NCBI GenBank assembly: GCA_946405625.1
Contig: CAMJHQ010000029.1
Span: 1-45,345 of the forward strand
Origin: an uncultured Lachnospiraceae bacterium
GTDB taxonomy: Bacteria > Bacillota > Clostridia > Lachnospirales > Lachnospiraceae
Direction of reading: 5' to 3'
DNA: 45,345 nucleotides
Positions 17,132 to 26,419 of the stretch are shown piece by piece. Positions within the stretch are counted from its first letter, which is position 1. Each line of letters starts with the position of its first letter. A program made the position numbers and the translations under genes. The notes under the pieces are model-generated. The model was given only the letters and a program-made list of their open reading frames with translations. It made no database searches and had not been told where the DNA came from.

Positions 17132-18406
17132 TTACAGACTGCTATATCCACAATGTTTCATTATATCTTTTTTCAGTTTCTTCGAATCCTTAAATCCCTT
17201 ATCATACAATTCTTCGGACGCTTTAGTAATCGCCGATTCAAAACTGTCTGCCACTTCATCAAAACATTTAAGAGCAATTCTTTCGGTAAGACCACATTCA
17301 CCTGCTGCCGCAGCAAATGTGCTTCTTTTGATCTGATCTATTCTCAGCTCGCCACCGATATAGAAACTCATTTCATTTGACATATTATAGACCCTGGTAC
17401 TAACTATATCATATGCAGGTGCCAGTGAAATATTCTTCAGATTCTCACCGTACAAAAGGGCCATATTCTTTATATGACAATCTGTATTACCAACCAAGAA
17501 ATTATAACATATCATCTTCCAAAGTTTTATCTGTTCCGCTATAGGATCAGTACAGTTTGATCTTATAATTTCAAATAATCTACGCAGGTAATGCTTATCC
17601 TCTCTCTCATATTTATCGAAAGAATCAATTCCCATAGCCTGAGCAAAATCTTCCTGATGCAGTCTGTTTGGAATCTGAAGGCCATTAACATAATTCTCAT
17701 TTATAAATGCTCTGTCATACCTTCTTGTAGCATATAAAATATCCGAATCATTTCCATCTCCTGTATTAACTATAAAGCTATCTACAGCTTCAATGCCGCA
17801 ATTCTTTGCTGCAAGCATACATAATTCTTCATTAAGTACAATATGGGCAAGCCTGACATGACTTTGCTTAACTATATGAGTGCTTGGAGCATTACCTTGA
17901 GGAAGAAACCACCTATCATTACTGCTGTCATAATATAGTCCCACCTTGCCGGTTGCTCCTGCAAGTGATAAATGTGTCTGCATTAATATCTGTGTCGATT
18001 TTGTTGCCCCTTCTTCAGCAAGTTTCTTCACCTGCCCCATGGTCAGTTTCTTATACTTCGAAGGTTCTTCCTGAGAGTCATCCTGAACAATCCTTATTGC
18101 ACCCAGACATTCTTTTCCGAGAACAGAAAGAATTGTTATATAATCATCTTCTGCAGTCTTTATCCAGTTAGCTACGGCTTTACGGGAAAATCCTTCCGGC
18201 AGAAGTCCTTCAAAGAAACATCTTGTCTCTTCGGAAGTATATTCCTCGGATCTGAGCGGCATAGATATAGATATCGGCCTTCCGTAATCCGAATTGATAT
18301 AATCTTCATCATATTTAAAACATGCATCACGATGATCATTTCCGATTATCTGACCAACATGCCGCTGCTCTCCCTGTATTTCAATGTAAACCTCAAGAGT
18401 CTTCAT
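17132..18406 (-). CDS. hipA: HipA-family serine/threonine kinase toxin
   Basis: The protein has 424 residues, full length. It has the HipA N-terminal subdomain 1, then LSLAGATGKVGLYY (Gly-rich loop with the Ser equivalent to the autophosphorylation site), NAPSTHIVK, and the catalytic core FLVGNTDCHIKNMALLY (Asn/Asp/His) followed by APAYDIVST (metal-binding Asp). HipA of E. coli phosphorylates glutamyl-tRNA synthetase and causes persistence; the target here is not known. It starts 2 bp after the hipB stop with GGGGAT as Shine-Dalgarno sequence, so the two are coupled. Confidence 0.93.
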   Translation of the reverse strand: MKTLEVYIEIQGEQRHVGQIIGNDHRDACFKYDEDYINSDYGRPISISMPLRSEEYTSEETRCFFEGLLPEGFSRKAVANWIKTAEDDYITILSVLGKECLGAIRIVQDDSQEEPSKYKKLTMGQVKKLAEEGATKSTQILMQTHLSLAGATGKVGLYYDSSNDRWFLPQGNAPSTHIVKQSHVRLAHIVLNEELCMLAAKNCGIEAVDSFIVNTGDGNDSDILYATRRYDRAFINENYVNGLQIPNRLHQEDFAQAMGIDSFDKYEREDKHYLRRLFEIIRSNCTDPIAEQIKLWKMICYNFLVGNTDCHIKNMALLYGENLKNISLAPAYDIVSTRVYNMSNEMSFYIGGELRIDQIKRSTFAAAAGECGLTERIALKCFDEVADSFESAITKASEELYDKGFKDSKKLKKDIMKHCGYSSL

Positions 18407-18408
18407 AT

Positions 18409-18621
18409 CTATCCCCTCTCATTTAATTCCACATCAATCCCGAGAAGATTAGCCAGAAGTATCGCTTTTCCGAGTTCTATTGTTGTTTTACCATTCTCCA
18501 GATCAGATATATAACTGGCACTGATACCACTGACTTCACATATCTGTTTTTGGGTATATCCAAGCTTCTTTCGCTTTGCCTTCACAAACTCACCGAATTC
18601 CTTAGAACTGTTTATCTTCAT
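18409..18621 (-). CDS. hipB: HipB-type helix-turn-helix antitoxin
   Basis: The protein has 70 residues from the ATG at 18621 (AGGAG 10 bp upstream); an in-frame TTG at 18630 is too near the ribosome binding site. It is an XRE/Cro HTH (KLGYTQKQICEVSGISASYISDLENGKTTIELGKAILLA). It should repress the promoter at 18768-18796 and neutralise HipA by binding. Three matching operator copies lie upstream. Confidence 0.92.
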   Translation of the reverse strand: MKINSSKEFGEFVKAKRKKLGYTQKQICEVSGISASYISDLENGKTTIELGKAILLANLLGIDVELNERG

Positions 18622-18696
18622 AGATTTCAATCTCCTAAACCATTCTCAAAACCGTTTACAACATCTGCCTATAATAATGCCATACAAATCTGGTAT

Positions 18697-18796
18697 ATAT
18701 AGCCGTACGAACATATTTGCGAATATATTGCAAAATATAGCCGTACGAACATACATCATATACACACATGATAATATAGTCGTACGGCTATGTCAA
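18697..18796 (-). promoter_or_regulatory. hipBA promoter with three operators
   Basis: On the minus strand TTGACA (18791-18796), 17 bp, TATCAT (18768-18773). The core TAGCCGTACGA occurs three times. One copy (inverted, 18780-18790, within TAGTCGTACGGCTA) fills the spacer between -35 and -10. Two identical 19-bp copies ATATAGCCGTACGAACATA lie downstream of the start point (18697-18715 and 18735-18753), 38 bp apart. The arrangement fits cooperative autorepression by HipB. Confidence 0.8.
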
Positions 18797-18829
18797 TCAA
18801 TTTATTAGTTTAAATCAATCTACGGATAC

Positions 18830-19735
18830 TCAAAACAGATCAAGTGAACTGTCCAGATAAATCTCCTCTCTGACATTCAGGCAGTACTCGGGCTTCGTCA
18901 TATAATATAGCAGAAACTCAAGTATCATTGCGCTTCCCAGACTTCGTCCTTCAATCTTAAAATGTCTGAATCCTGCCGGAATATAATAATCCCTTATATC
19001 ATTCAGTCCGATAAATCCGGGATTCTTCATTGCTTTAGAAAATTTATAGCACTCAGAAGCATCGGGTGAAACACATTTATGTTCCTCGCAGTCTTCTCCG
19101 AGACTTCTCCTGCTCACATTAATATAGCAGTTCTTCCTGTCATAACAGTCAAACCAACAGCATTCGTTACATAAAAACTCTACTTTGGCTTTCTGAACTT
19201 CTGTAAGTTTATTCAGCTTATCAAATTCCTTGTTGAGCCTGAAATCAGGAACAACAAATCGGAATTCCTCTCTGTCAAGTTCCTTTTCAAGCTCTTCGAA
19301 ATCGGTTATAACCTTCGTAGTTGAAGATACAAAATAAAAGCCCGGATAATTTCTCTTTATATGATCGATCAGGATATCTGATGCAGCTAAAATACCGTTC
19401 GGAGAGCTACCGTTCTTCTCGAACAGAGCACACAGATCATTACACTGCTTATCAGATAAATGTTCCTCTCTGATCAGCGAATTACTGAAGGTTAATCTTG
19501 CCGATATTCCATATTCATCCATCAGCCTTGCAACCTTCCGGGGATTCTCATCGCCGTAACCTATACGGCCTCCGCCCCATAAGGCATCATCCGGAGCTCC
19601 GTATATAGAACCGATCTCACAATTATCATAAAAGAAATCTCTATGCTCACGAAAAAGCGGGAGAAATATGCTATACAGATCATAGAACTCAAACAGTCCC
19701 GGCAGATGATAATATATTTTTACATCTTTATCCAT
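18830..19735 (-). CDS. Uncharacterised cysteine-cluster protein, possibly U32-peptidase-like TIM barrel
   Basis: The protein has 301 residues from the ATG at 19735 (AAGGA 5 bp upstream); a TTG 15 bp earlier is less likely. I cannot assign it firmly. A cluster FLCNECCWFDCYDRKNCY (about 190-210) plus later Cys residues could bind iron-sulphur or zinc. The preceding FRFVVPDFRLN, and IGLNDIRDYYIPAGFRHFKIEGRS near the C-terminus, resemble barrel strands of U32-type proteins. It lies 21 bp after the hybrid histidine kinase, so it is probably cotranscribed. Confidence 0.6.
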   Translation of the reverse strand: MDKDVKIYYHLPGLFEFYDLYSIFLPLFREHRDFFYDNCEIGSIYGAPDDALWGGGRIGYGDENPRKVARLMDEYGISARLTFSNSLIREEHLSDKQCNDLCALFEKNGSSPNGILAASDILIDHIKRNYPGFYFVSSTTKVITDFEELEKELDREEFRFVVPDFRLNKEFDKLNKLTEVQKAKVEFLCNECCWFDCYDRKNCYINVSRRSLGEDCEEHKCVSPDASECYKFSKAMKNPGFIGLNDIRDYYIPAGFRHFKIEGRSLGSAMILEFLLYYMTKPEYCLNVREEIYLDSSLDLF

Positions 19736-19756
19736 AATATCCTTCAACAATTCTGT

Positions 19757-22513
19757 TTAGTTTTTAAGCTTACTGCAGACGTCCTCATATTCCCTAAAGA
19801 ATTCTTCAGCATCACTCTTTATAAAATCAATATCGTTATCCTTAGCTGCAAACTCATGCTTCTTTGCACGTTCACTAAGACTCATCAATCCTATGGTAGC
19901 CATAGAGCTTTTTACGGAATGAACATCTATCTGATATGCCTTGATGTCGCCGGACTCAAGACTTGCTTTCATTCTTCTGAGCTTATCTTCACTTTCAGAA
20001 GCAATATCAGAAACTATTTCCTCAAGCAGCTCCTCTTCTCCTGCACAGTAACCAAGTGCGGTATCATAATCAAGTCCATCTATGGCGAGTAGCTTTTTCT
20101 TAATCGGTGATACATCGTCGGATTTTTCTTCAGACTTATCTACAGTAACTGCAAGTATCTTTTCCTTCGGAAGCATCGACTTCACCATCTGCTCAAGCAT
20201 GCTTGAATCAAGAGGCTTAGTAAGATAATCATCAAAGCCCTCATCTATATAAAGCTGCCTGCTTCCTGCAACTGCATTTGCCGTAAGAACAACAACCTTT
20301 GTATCATTATTTAAAGACTTCTCATCTTTCCTAATGATATGAAGTGTCTCGATTCCGTCAGGCTGAGGCATCATATGATCAAGCAGTATAAGATCGTACT
20401 TCTTCTCACGACACATTTCGATAGCTTTATTACCCGATGTACATAAATCAGGCACGATACCCGTTCTCTTAAGGAATAGCTTAACTATAGTAAGATTAGA
20501 GCGATTATCATCCACCGCAAGGATCTTTGCATCAGGCGCTGTAAAATCGCAGGTATCCTGAATAGTCTGTGCTGATGACCTGTTTTCCATAAAATCATCC
20601 TTCAGAGTCTCCTTGCTCAGATAACTGACGGGCAGCTTGACCCAGAAATCGGAACCTACACCATATTCACTTTCAACACCGACATCGCCCTGCATAGAGT
20701 CAACAATACTCTTTACTATAGCAAGCCCGAGTCCTGTTCCCTCTATATTTGCATTTGCTTTTATATCAGCCCTTGAAAATGCTTCAAAGAGATTTTTACG
20801 TTCTTCCTCGCGAATTCCCTTACCGGTATCAATAACATTTATCCTAAGCTCATACTGTCCTTCATCAAGATAGCTTCCTCCGAGCTTCAATGTAACTGTG
20901 CCCTTATCGGTATATTTTACTGCATTATTTATAAGATTAATGAGAATCTGTCTGATCCTGAATTCATCACTGATCACTTCATTCGGTATATCTCCGTCCA
21001 AAACAGTATTCAGCTCTAACGATTTCTCATCCGCTCTTTCCTTTACAATTGAAATAACATCATACAGCATATCCGACATAAGGAATCTGGAATTATGTAT
21101 CTCCATTTTACCGGCTTCAATCTTAGAGAAATCCAGAACATCATTTACAAGCATGAGGAGCATCTTTCCCGAAGTTTTTATATTTCTGGAATATTCATCA
21201 ACAACCTCGTCCTTATTCTCTCTGAGGATCATTTCATTCATACCGAGGATTGCATTGATCGGAGTCCTGATCTCATGAGACATACTTGCGAGGAATTTTG
21301 TTTTTGCCTCAGAAAGGTCTATAGCCTGCTGCTTATCTATATTGATCTGTCTAAGGTCATATACCTGTTGAATAACGATGAATATAAGCAGGAATCCAAG
21401 TCCGATAACCATGAAAAGAGATTCTGTTAATGTTGTAAAAAGAAGTAACGTGAGCTGACATATGCAGCACATCAAAAAACAGAGAAAACCTATAAATGTG
21501 TATTTATAACTTCTGATATTTCCCTTTATCGCATCAACTATCAAAATACTGATTGCGAATACAGCAAGGGATGAAAACAGTATATTTACAACATTTCTCA
21601 TATTATAAAACTGATATATCCCTGTAAAATGCAGTGTCGGCCATACAATCGCATTAAGTGCCGAAGCAAGCATAAGTATGGACATACCTTTCTTATATCG
21701 TCCCTGCTGAATTGAATTAAGATATATACAGAGTGCGAATGGAAGTGTCAGACAGAACATATAGTTCACAACTCCGTTTACGTGATACACGCCATAAACC
21801 AAAGGGAACATATATGAATCAGTCATGATCCAACAAGCTATAACAATTATTCCGAGTGCACCATACATCATATTTATCTTCATCTTATAGCATATTCTGA
21901 GTACTATACTAACGATGAACACAACTATAGAAAAGATAAGAACTATTGTCGAAAGTACAAATGATGCACCATACCTTTTCATAAGATGGCTGTATCCGCC
22001 CAGACGTGCACTGATAAATGTCTCCGGAACGACCTGTCTTTCATATAATCCGGCAGGTCTTTCAAATCTTACTTCAGCACCTGCATCAGAATCATAAAGC
22101 GGAACCATCATATAAAACTTTTTAATTGAACCGCCCGGTGTATTTACATCCCGCGCTTCTACAAAATCCATCCTCAGCTCATCATTTATATAAACCGCTA
22201 TATCCTTACGTGTTATAAAGAAAAGATATTCATTATCCTTTATATCAGAAGGAAGTGTCGACGTTACGGAATATTTGTTCCTATCCGTCTTATCCGTCAT
22301 ATAGCTGCGTCCGGTGACGAAACTATTTCCTTCCGTGTCAGTAACAGTCCAGCCTTCGATGAAACGTACAGGATCCTTGCTTACGACTTCCCCTTTATTT
22401 ACCACCCCATAATAAATAAAAACAAAGGCATTGAAGATAAGCAAACAAAACAGTAATACCTTTACTGTTAAAACGCTTATATCCAAAAACCTTTGCGTTT
22501 TATTATTATTCAT
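19757..22513 (-). CDS. Hybrid histidine kinase with 7TM sensor, receiver and HPt domains
   Basis: The protein has 918 residues from the ATG at 22513 (GGAGGGG upstream). TM1 lies at about 14-36 and an extracellular domain at about 40-180 (beta-rich, jelly-roll-like as in 7TMR-DISM sensors). Seven membrane segments follow at about 185-395. Then come HisKA (SHEIRTPINAILGMNEMI), HATPase (NLINNAVKYTDKG, DTGKGI, GTGLGLAI), a receiver with Asp in YDLILLDHMMPQPDG, and a C-terminal HPt with His in IDVHSVKSSMATIG. The whole phosphorelay is in one chain. No separate output regulator is adjacent, so the final target is unknown. Confidence 0.9.
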   Translation of the reverse strand: MNNNKTQRFLDISVLTVKVLLFCLLIFNAFVFIYYGVVNKGEVVSKDPVRFIEGWTVTDTEGNSFVTGRSYMTDKTDRNKYSVTSTLPSDIKDNEYLFFITRKDIAVYINDELRMDFVEARDVNTPGGSIKKFYMMVPLYDSDAGAEVRFERPAGLYERQVVPETFISARLGGYSHLMKRYGASFVLSTIVLIFSIVVFIVSIVLRICYKMKINMMYGALGIIVIACWIMTDSYMFPLVYGVYHVNGVVNYMFCLTLPFALCIYLNSIQQGRYKKGMSILMLASALNAIVWPTLHFTGIYQFYNMRNVVNILFSSLAVFAISILIVDAIKGNIRSYKYTFIGFLCFLMCCICQLTLLLFTTLTESLFMVIGLGFLLIFIVIQQVYDLRQINIDKQQAIDLSEAKTKFLASMSHEIRTPINAILGMNEMILRENKDEVVDEYSRNIKTSGKMLLMLVNDVLDFSKIEAGKMEIHNSRFLMSDMLYDVISIVKERADEKSLELNTVLDGDIPNEVISDEFRIRQILINLINNAVKYTDKGTVTLKLGGSYLDEGQYELRINVIDTGKGIREEERKNLFEAFSRADIKANANIEGTGLGLAIVKSIVDSMQGDVGVESEYGVGSDFWVKLPVSYLSKETLKDDFMENRSSAQTIQDTCDFTAPDAKILAVDDNRSNLTIVKLFLKRTGIVPDLCTSGNKAIEMCREKKYDLILLDHMMPQPDGIETLHIIRKDEKSLNNDTKVVVLTANAVAGSRQLYIDEGFDDYLTKPLDSSMLEQMVKSMLPKEKILAVTVDKSEEKSDDVSPIKKKLLAIDGLDYDTALGYCAGEEELLEEIVSDIASESEDKLRRMKASLESGDIKAYQIDVHSVKSSMATIGLMSLSERAKKHEFAAKDNDIDFIKSDAEEFFREYEDVCSKLKN

Positions 22514-22573
22514 CAAAACCCCTCCGAGTACAAAACCATATACACTTTAATTTTTTGATATTATCTATATGCT

Positions 22574-22603
22574 ACTATACCATAAATGTTCTTATCCTGT
22601 CAC
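22574..22603 (-). promoter_or_regulatory. Candidate promoter of the hybrid kinase gene
   Basis: GTGACA (22598-22603), 18 bp, TATAGT (22574-22579) on the minus strand, 61 bp upstream of the ATG. Confidence 0.5.
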
Positions 22604-22760
22604 AATAAAGATTATAAAACTGTCCAAATTATAAGACTCTCCTATTGTTTTACAGATCGATCACATGATAAACTTATTATGTAATATTTATAGCATATGG
22701 GAATTACCACAGGTAATAACTTATTCCTATGGTAAATGCTGATGTTTGGGGAGGTATTTT

Positions 22761-23801
22761 ATGGAAAAAACAATAACTTTAAACGAACTAAAACCGGGGG
22801 ATATCATTCTCTTCTCTGTTCCGAAAAACTCTAAGATTTCTATACTGATCGGACTTCTTACCAGGTCCAAGGTCAGTCATACAGGAATGGTTGATTTCAA
22901 TCCGGGATATGTCCTCGAAGAGATCAAAGAAGGTGCAACCAAGTCACCTCTTCCTTCTCCCGGAAGGACACTCTATATCCGTAGACTGCAAAATGAACCG
23001 GACACTTCCGAGATTGTTAAAATTGCAATGAAATATGTTGATGAGAAGCTTCCTTATCCTATGTCAAATCTGGTACTTCTCGGACTCTATATTCTCGCAG
23101 GAGATTTTATACCCGACTCATTCGGCGGCGATATAATCAAAAGTCTTTTAAAGCTTGCAACTTATGAAATAATCAATCTCGTTAATGAGAAGACACATCC
23201 GGGAACAGATGTTCCTCCTATGGTCTGCTCACAATTTGCTGCAGCATGCTATGATGAAGCCGCACTTACATACGGACCTGAATATAAAATCCGATACAAT
23301 GATGAGGTTTCATCTGTATTCGCCCTTCTTAAGAAAATAATCGATCAGCTCAGTGAAGATGAAACAAAAGTATTCTCTCTTGAGCCTCATAAATCATTTA
23401 TTAAATCTGTAGAAGATGAGGTTGAAAAGGCTGCGGGCATTTCCGATCATAAAGAACTTGCCGAGTTTCATAGTGATAAACTTATACAGCATATCGAATC
23501 TCATAAGGACGACCAGATGCTTCTTGAAAAACCGTCTCATATTTCTGATGAAGTTATAACGGCCTTCTATAATTACGGAAAATGGTTCCTGCGTCTGTTC
23601 GACGGAAAGACCGAATATAATGATATAGAAACCGATCAGATAACTGCCGGTGAGATAAAGGAGGTTCTGGAGGAACTTCTAAGATTCCAGGAAGTTTTCG
23701 TAACTCCGGGCGATCTATTCAATCATACCGAGAATCTAATGGATATGGGAATTCTGACTTATACAGATACTGAGCTTGCCAAATATCTGGTTGAAAATTA
23801 A
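22761..23801 (+). CDS. Permuted papain-fold (YiiX/NlpC-P60-like) hydrolase with helical C-terminus
   Basis: The protein has 346 residues from the ATG at 22761, with GGGGAGG at 22749-22754; the in-frame TTG at 22746 is not the start. It has ELKPGDIILFSVP, the His of KVSHTGMVD and the Cys of MVCSQFAAACYDEA, in that order (His before Cys), as in circularly permuted NlpC/P60 or YiiX-like enzymes. Residues 200-346 are charged and helical (about half coiled) and not recognised. The substrate could be a peptide or lipid ester. No signal peptide is visible, so it is probably cytosolic. An inverted repeat ATTACC/GGTAAT (22703-22717) lies upstream. Confidence 0.75.
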   Translation: MEKTITLNELKPGDIILFSVPKNSKISILIGLLTRSKVSHTGMVDFNPGYVLEEIKEGATKSPLPSPGRTLYIRRLQNEPDTSEIVKIAMKYVDEKLPYPMSNLVLLGLYILAGDFIPDSFGGDIIKSLLKLATYEIINLVNEKTHPGTDVPPMVCSQFAAACYDEAALTYGPEYKIRYNDEVSSVFALLKKIIDQLSEDETKVFSLEPHKSFIKSVEDEVEKAAGISDHKELAEFHSDKLIQHIESHKDDQMLLEKPSHISDEVITAFYNYGKWFLRLFDGKTEYNDIETDQITAGEIKEVLEELLRFQEVFVTPGDLFNHTENLMDMGILTYTDTELAKYLVEN

Positions 23802-23832
23802 TCTATATATATCATATATCCATATAGTTAAA

Positions 23833-23856
23833 CAGCCGGCCCTTACAGGCCGGCTG
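23833..23856. terminator. Shared terminator between convergent genes
   Basis: Perfect 9-bp GC-rich stem CAGCCGGCC (23833-23841) / GGCCGGCTG (23848-23856). T-richness on either side is modest. It sits 31 bp past the hydrolase stop and 14 bp past the acyltransferase stop, so it may serve both. Confidence 0.7.
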
Positions 23857-23869
23857 AAATATTCTATAC

Positions 23870-25006
23870 TCATTTCTTCTTCGGACGTATTGCATTTCCT
23901 ACTGCCTTATCGAGTTTGCTAAGTGCAAAAGCTACCGGTATTGAAAGCCCTATAACTACCAGAACGAAAAGCGGTACATTTTCGATATAGTATACAGGTT
24001 TAATACGGTCATGTATCATATAGAATCCGAACATATGAATAAATATTCCATGAACGAGATATAACTCAAGAGTAAACTTTCCGAGGAATCCCGTAACCTT
24101 ATTTCCCACCTTCAGTTTCATACTGAGCAGGTAATAAAGCGATACAAAGGCGAACGTATATAAAACCTGGAATATGCATCCGATCAGACCGCTTCTGAAA
24201 ATATATACTCCGCTGTACGGATGATGGAATTTCTGAAGATACAGACCACCTGCATTATCTCCCAGATACCAAAGTACGACACAGAGCAATATATTGATGA
24301 TCACTCTCAGCGGATACAGTTTCTTACAGCTTTCGAAAAACTTCTTCTCATACTTTGCAACGAGAATTCCCATCAGGAACATATGAGGTGTATTGTACCA
24401 CCATGTACCATATTCAAACTTAACACAGAAGAAGATATATCCTATCGTACCCAGTAAAACAACCAGGATACCAGCCCAATCCTTCTTAAAAAGTCCGAAA
24501 CCTATATAAAACAGTATATACATCACAATTATGCAAGGCACATACCATATATACGGATGCAGTGTATTATGACCATTTACTGCAAAAGGCGGATCAATGG
24601 TAATCTTTATATGTCTCCATAATCTGAACCCTATATAAACGAGAAGTGTCAGAACTGTCGGAATCAGAATAGGTATCAGTCTCACAGGAATAAACCTCTT
24701 GAAGAAATCCGGTTTTGCCTTAGCACTCTTATAAAGTCCGAATCCCGAACAGAAGAAGAACATGGCAACCATCGGATATCCCGCTGTAACGAAAATATCC
24801 AGGCCATGCCTTATATATCGTGGATTCAGCCACGGAGCGCAGGTATCCTGTGATATATGATGAAATACTATTATCATCGCACAAAATCCCAGAAAACATT
24901 TTGTCTGATTGAAGGACATATTCTCTTCATTCCAGGTTTTTGATCTGCATACCTTAACACCGAAAAAAAGTAAAACCGCTAAAGCCAAGTACCATACGAT
25001 AATCAT
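23870..25006 (-). CDS. Acyltransferase family 3 integral membrane protein
   Basis: The protein has 378 residues from the ATG at 25006 (GAGGAG upstream, 13 bp after the tenA stop). About ten membrane segments are visible. Family features are the early FLGFCAMIIVFHHISQD (conserved His in the first transmembrane region) and MFFFCSGFGLYKS. Such proteins move acyl groups, often acetyl, onto sugars or other substrates across the membrane. It is the last gene of the TPP-riboswitch operon, an odd position for a surface-modifying enzyme. It may be carried along by read-through or have a separate role. Confidence 0.85.
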   Translation of the reverse strand: MIIVWYLALAVLLFFGVKVCRSKTWNEENMSFNQTKCFLGFCAMIIVFHHISQDTCAPWLNPRYIRHGLDIFVTAGYPMVAMFFFCSGFGLYKSAKAKPDFFKRFIPVRLIPILIPTVLTLLVYIGFRLWRHIKITIDPPFAVNGHNTLHPYIWYVPCIIVMYILFYIGFGLFKKDWAGILVVLLGTIGYIFFCVKFEYGTWWYNTPHMFLMGILVAKYEKKFFESCKKLYPLRVIINILLCVVLWYLGDNAGGLYLQKFHHPYSGVYIFRSGLIGCIFQVLYTFAFVSLYYLLSMKLKVGNKVTGFLGKFTLELYLVHGIFIHMFGFYMIHDRIKPVYYIENVPLFVLVVIGLSIPVAFALSKLDKAVGNAIRPKKK

Positions 25007-25019
25007 TTCATCCACTCCT

Positions 25020-25670
25020 CTATTCATACATATAATCCCACAGCTTATTTTCATAGGCCGCGCAGGTTTTAAATATATGACATAGTCTGTCAGCTTCAGT
25101 ATCGCTTATATCATATGTCCTTTCATCGAGAGCATTTATCCAACGATCGTTGGCTTCAACATATTCACGACTTGTATAAGCTTCAAACCAATCTTTATAT
25201 TTTGACCTGACTAATACATCAGTATATCTTTCGGTCATAAGTTTTGCAACATAAGCATAATTCCAGGAGCATTGAAGAAGTGCGGTAAGTCCCGAAATAA
25301 CACCGTGATCACGTAACTGATCGGTCATATAGCCTAAATACTCTGCAATAACATTACCTTTTTCGCATTGCTCTATATCATTATCGGTAACGTCAAGCGA
25401 CTTAAGATTCGGAAGATGCACATTATATGTTTCATAAACTGTAGCTTTAACCGCATTATCAAGAAATTCTTTCAGTTCCTGATCTTCTGCCGAATCATAC
25501 ATCATTTCAAGTAATCTGATATAGTCCTTCAGATATAAATAATCCTGAAGCATATATTTCTTAAAGGCTTCCGACTTAAGTGTTCCTTTTGCCATATCAA
25601 TAAGAAACGCCTTGTCTGCCGACTCTTTCCACAGATATTCGGTTTCTCCAAATAGTCTCTCCGAAAGCAT
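25020..25670 (-). CDS. tenA: TenA-family thiaminase II / aminopyrimidine aminohydrolase
   Basis: The protein has 216 residues, all helical as in TenA. An Asp/Tyr cluster lies in LQDYLYLKDY, the catalytic Cys in LTALLQCSWNYAYVAK (about residue 135), and the C-terminal Glu in AAYENKLWDYMY. TenA hydrolyses the amino group of degraded thiamine pyrimidine to give HMP, which ThiD then phosphorylates. It sits in a TPP-riboswitch operon with thiD, consistent with salvage. Some TenA_E-type proteins use Glu in place of this Cys; here Cys is kept. Confidence 0.88.
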   Translation of the reverse strand: MLSERLFGETEYLWKESADKAFLIDMAKGTLKSEAFKKYMLQDYLYLKDYIRLLEMMYDSAEDQELKEFLDNAVKATVYETYNVHLPNLKSLDVTDNDIEQCEKGNVIAEYLGYMTDQLRDHGVISGLTALLQCSWNYAYVAKLMTERYTDVLVRSKYKDWFEAYTSREYVEANDRWINALDERTYDISDTEADRLCHIFKTCAAYENKLWDYMYE

Positions 25671-25693
25671 AATAAGTATTCCTCTATTATCTA

Positions 25694-26404
25694 TTAATTC
25701 TTTCCGGCAATAATAGCTACATATCCGCCGCTCTTATATCCTTCGATAACTTCTTCAGGTTCCTCATTTGTATAAAGAGGATTCTTTACAAGAGTCTGAT
25801 AAAATGTAAATTCCTTAACTCCGAGATCTCTAAGAACGCCTATCTTCTCTTCCGTCGAATGCCATACTCCGGATGCGGCAAGTGCAAGCGGGTAAGGAAG
25901 TGCCGGCATAGCTCCTTCAAGATACTCATGGTCATATGTATTAAGACTCTTTCCGAGAAGATACATAAAACCGAATGCACTCTCCTTCGGAACATCCAGA
26001 AGGATCAGCTTTCCGTCCTTCTTAAGCGCCTTGAGACATTTCTCATATACCGGCTTAAGATTCTCCATATAGCTGGAGCTTCCGTTGAAATATATAATAT
26101 CATATTTCTCATCAGGAAGATTTACATCCTCTATAAGACCGTACTTGATCACATTTACTCCGCGCTTCTCAGCTATTCTTCCCATATCCTCCGAAGGTTC
26201 TATTCCTTCAATGTTTGAAGAATCGATATAGCTTTCAAAAAGGCCGCTTCCACATCCTACTGACAGCAGCTTCTTTCCGATGATATCACCCAGAACCTTC
26301 TTGAAAAGTCTGAGTTCACTGGTAAAAAGATTATCATTTACCATGAACCACTCATCATATTTATCTGCATAACCGTCAAATTTCTGTTTTTCTATATTAC
26401 TCAT
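25694..26404 (-). CDS. Class I SAM-dependent methyltransferase
   Basis: The protein has 236 residues. The Rossmann core has motif I LLSVGCGSGLFE, acidic loop IEGIEPSEDM, motif IV YDIIYFNGSSSYMEN and a Lys/Gly turn KALKKDGKLILLDVP. It is soluble. The acceptor is unknown. It lies between thiD (15 bp upstream) and tenA (23 bp downstream) in the TPP-riboswitch operon, which suggests a link to thiamine or pyrimidine metabolism that I cannot name. Confidence 0.85.
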   Translation of the reverse strand: MSNIEKQKFDGYADKYDEWFMVNDNLFTSELRLFKKVLGDIIGKKLLSVGCGSGLFESYIDSSNIEGIEPSEDMGRIAEKRGVNVIKYGLIEDVNLPDEKYDIIYFNGSSSYMENLKPVYEKCLKALKKDGKLILLDVPKESAFGFMYLLGKSLNTYDHEYLEGAMPALPYPLALAASGVWHSTEEKIGVLRDLGVKEFTFYQTLVKNPLYTNEEPEEVIEGYKSGGYVAIIAGKN

Positions 26405-26419
26405 TACTGATACTATCTC

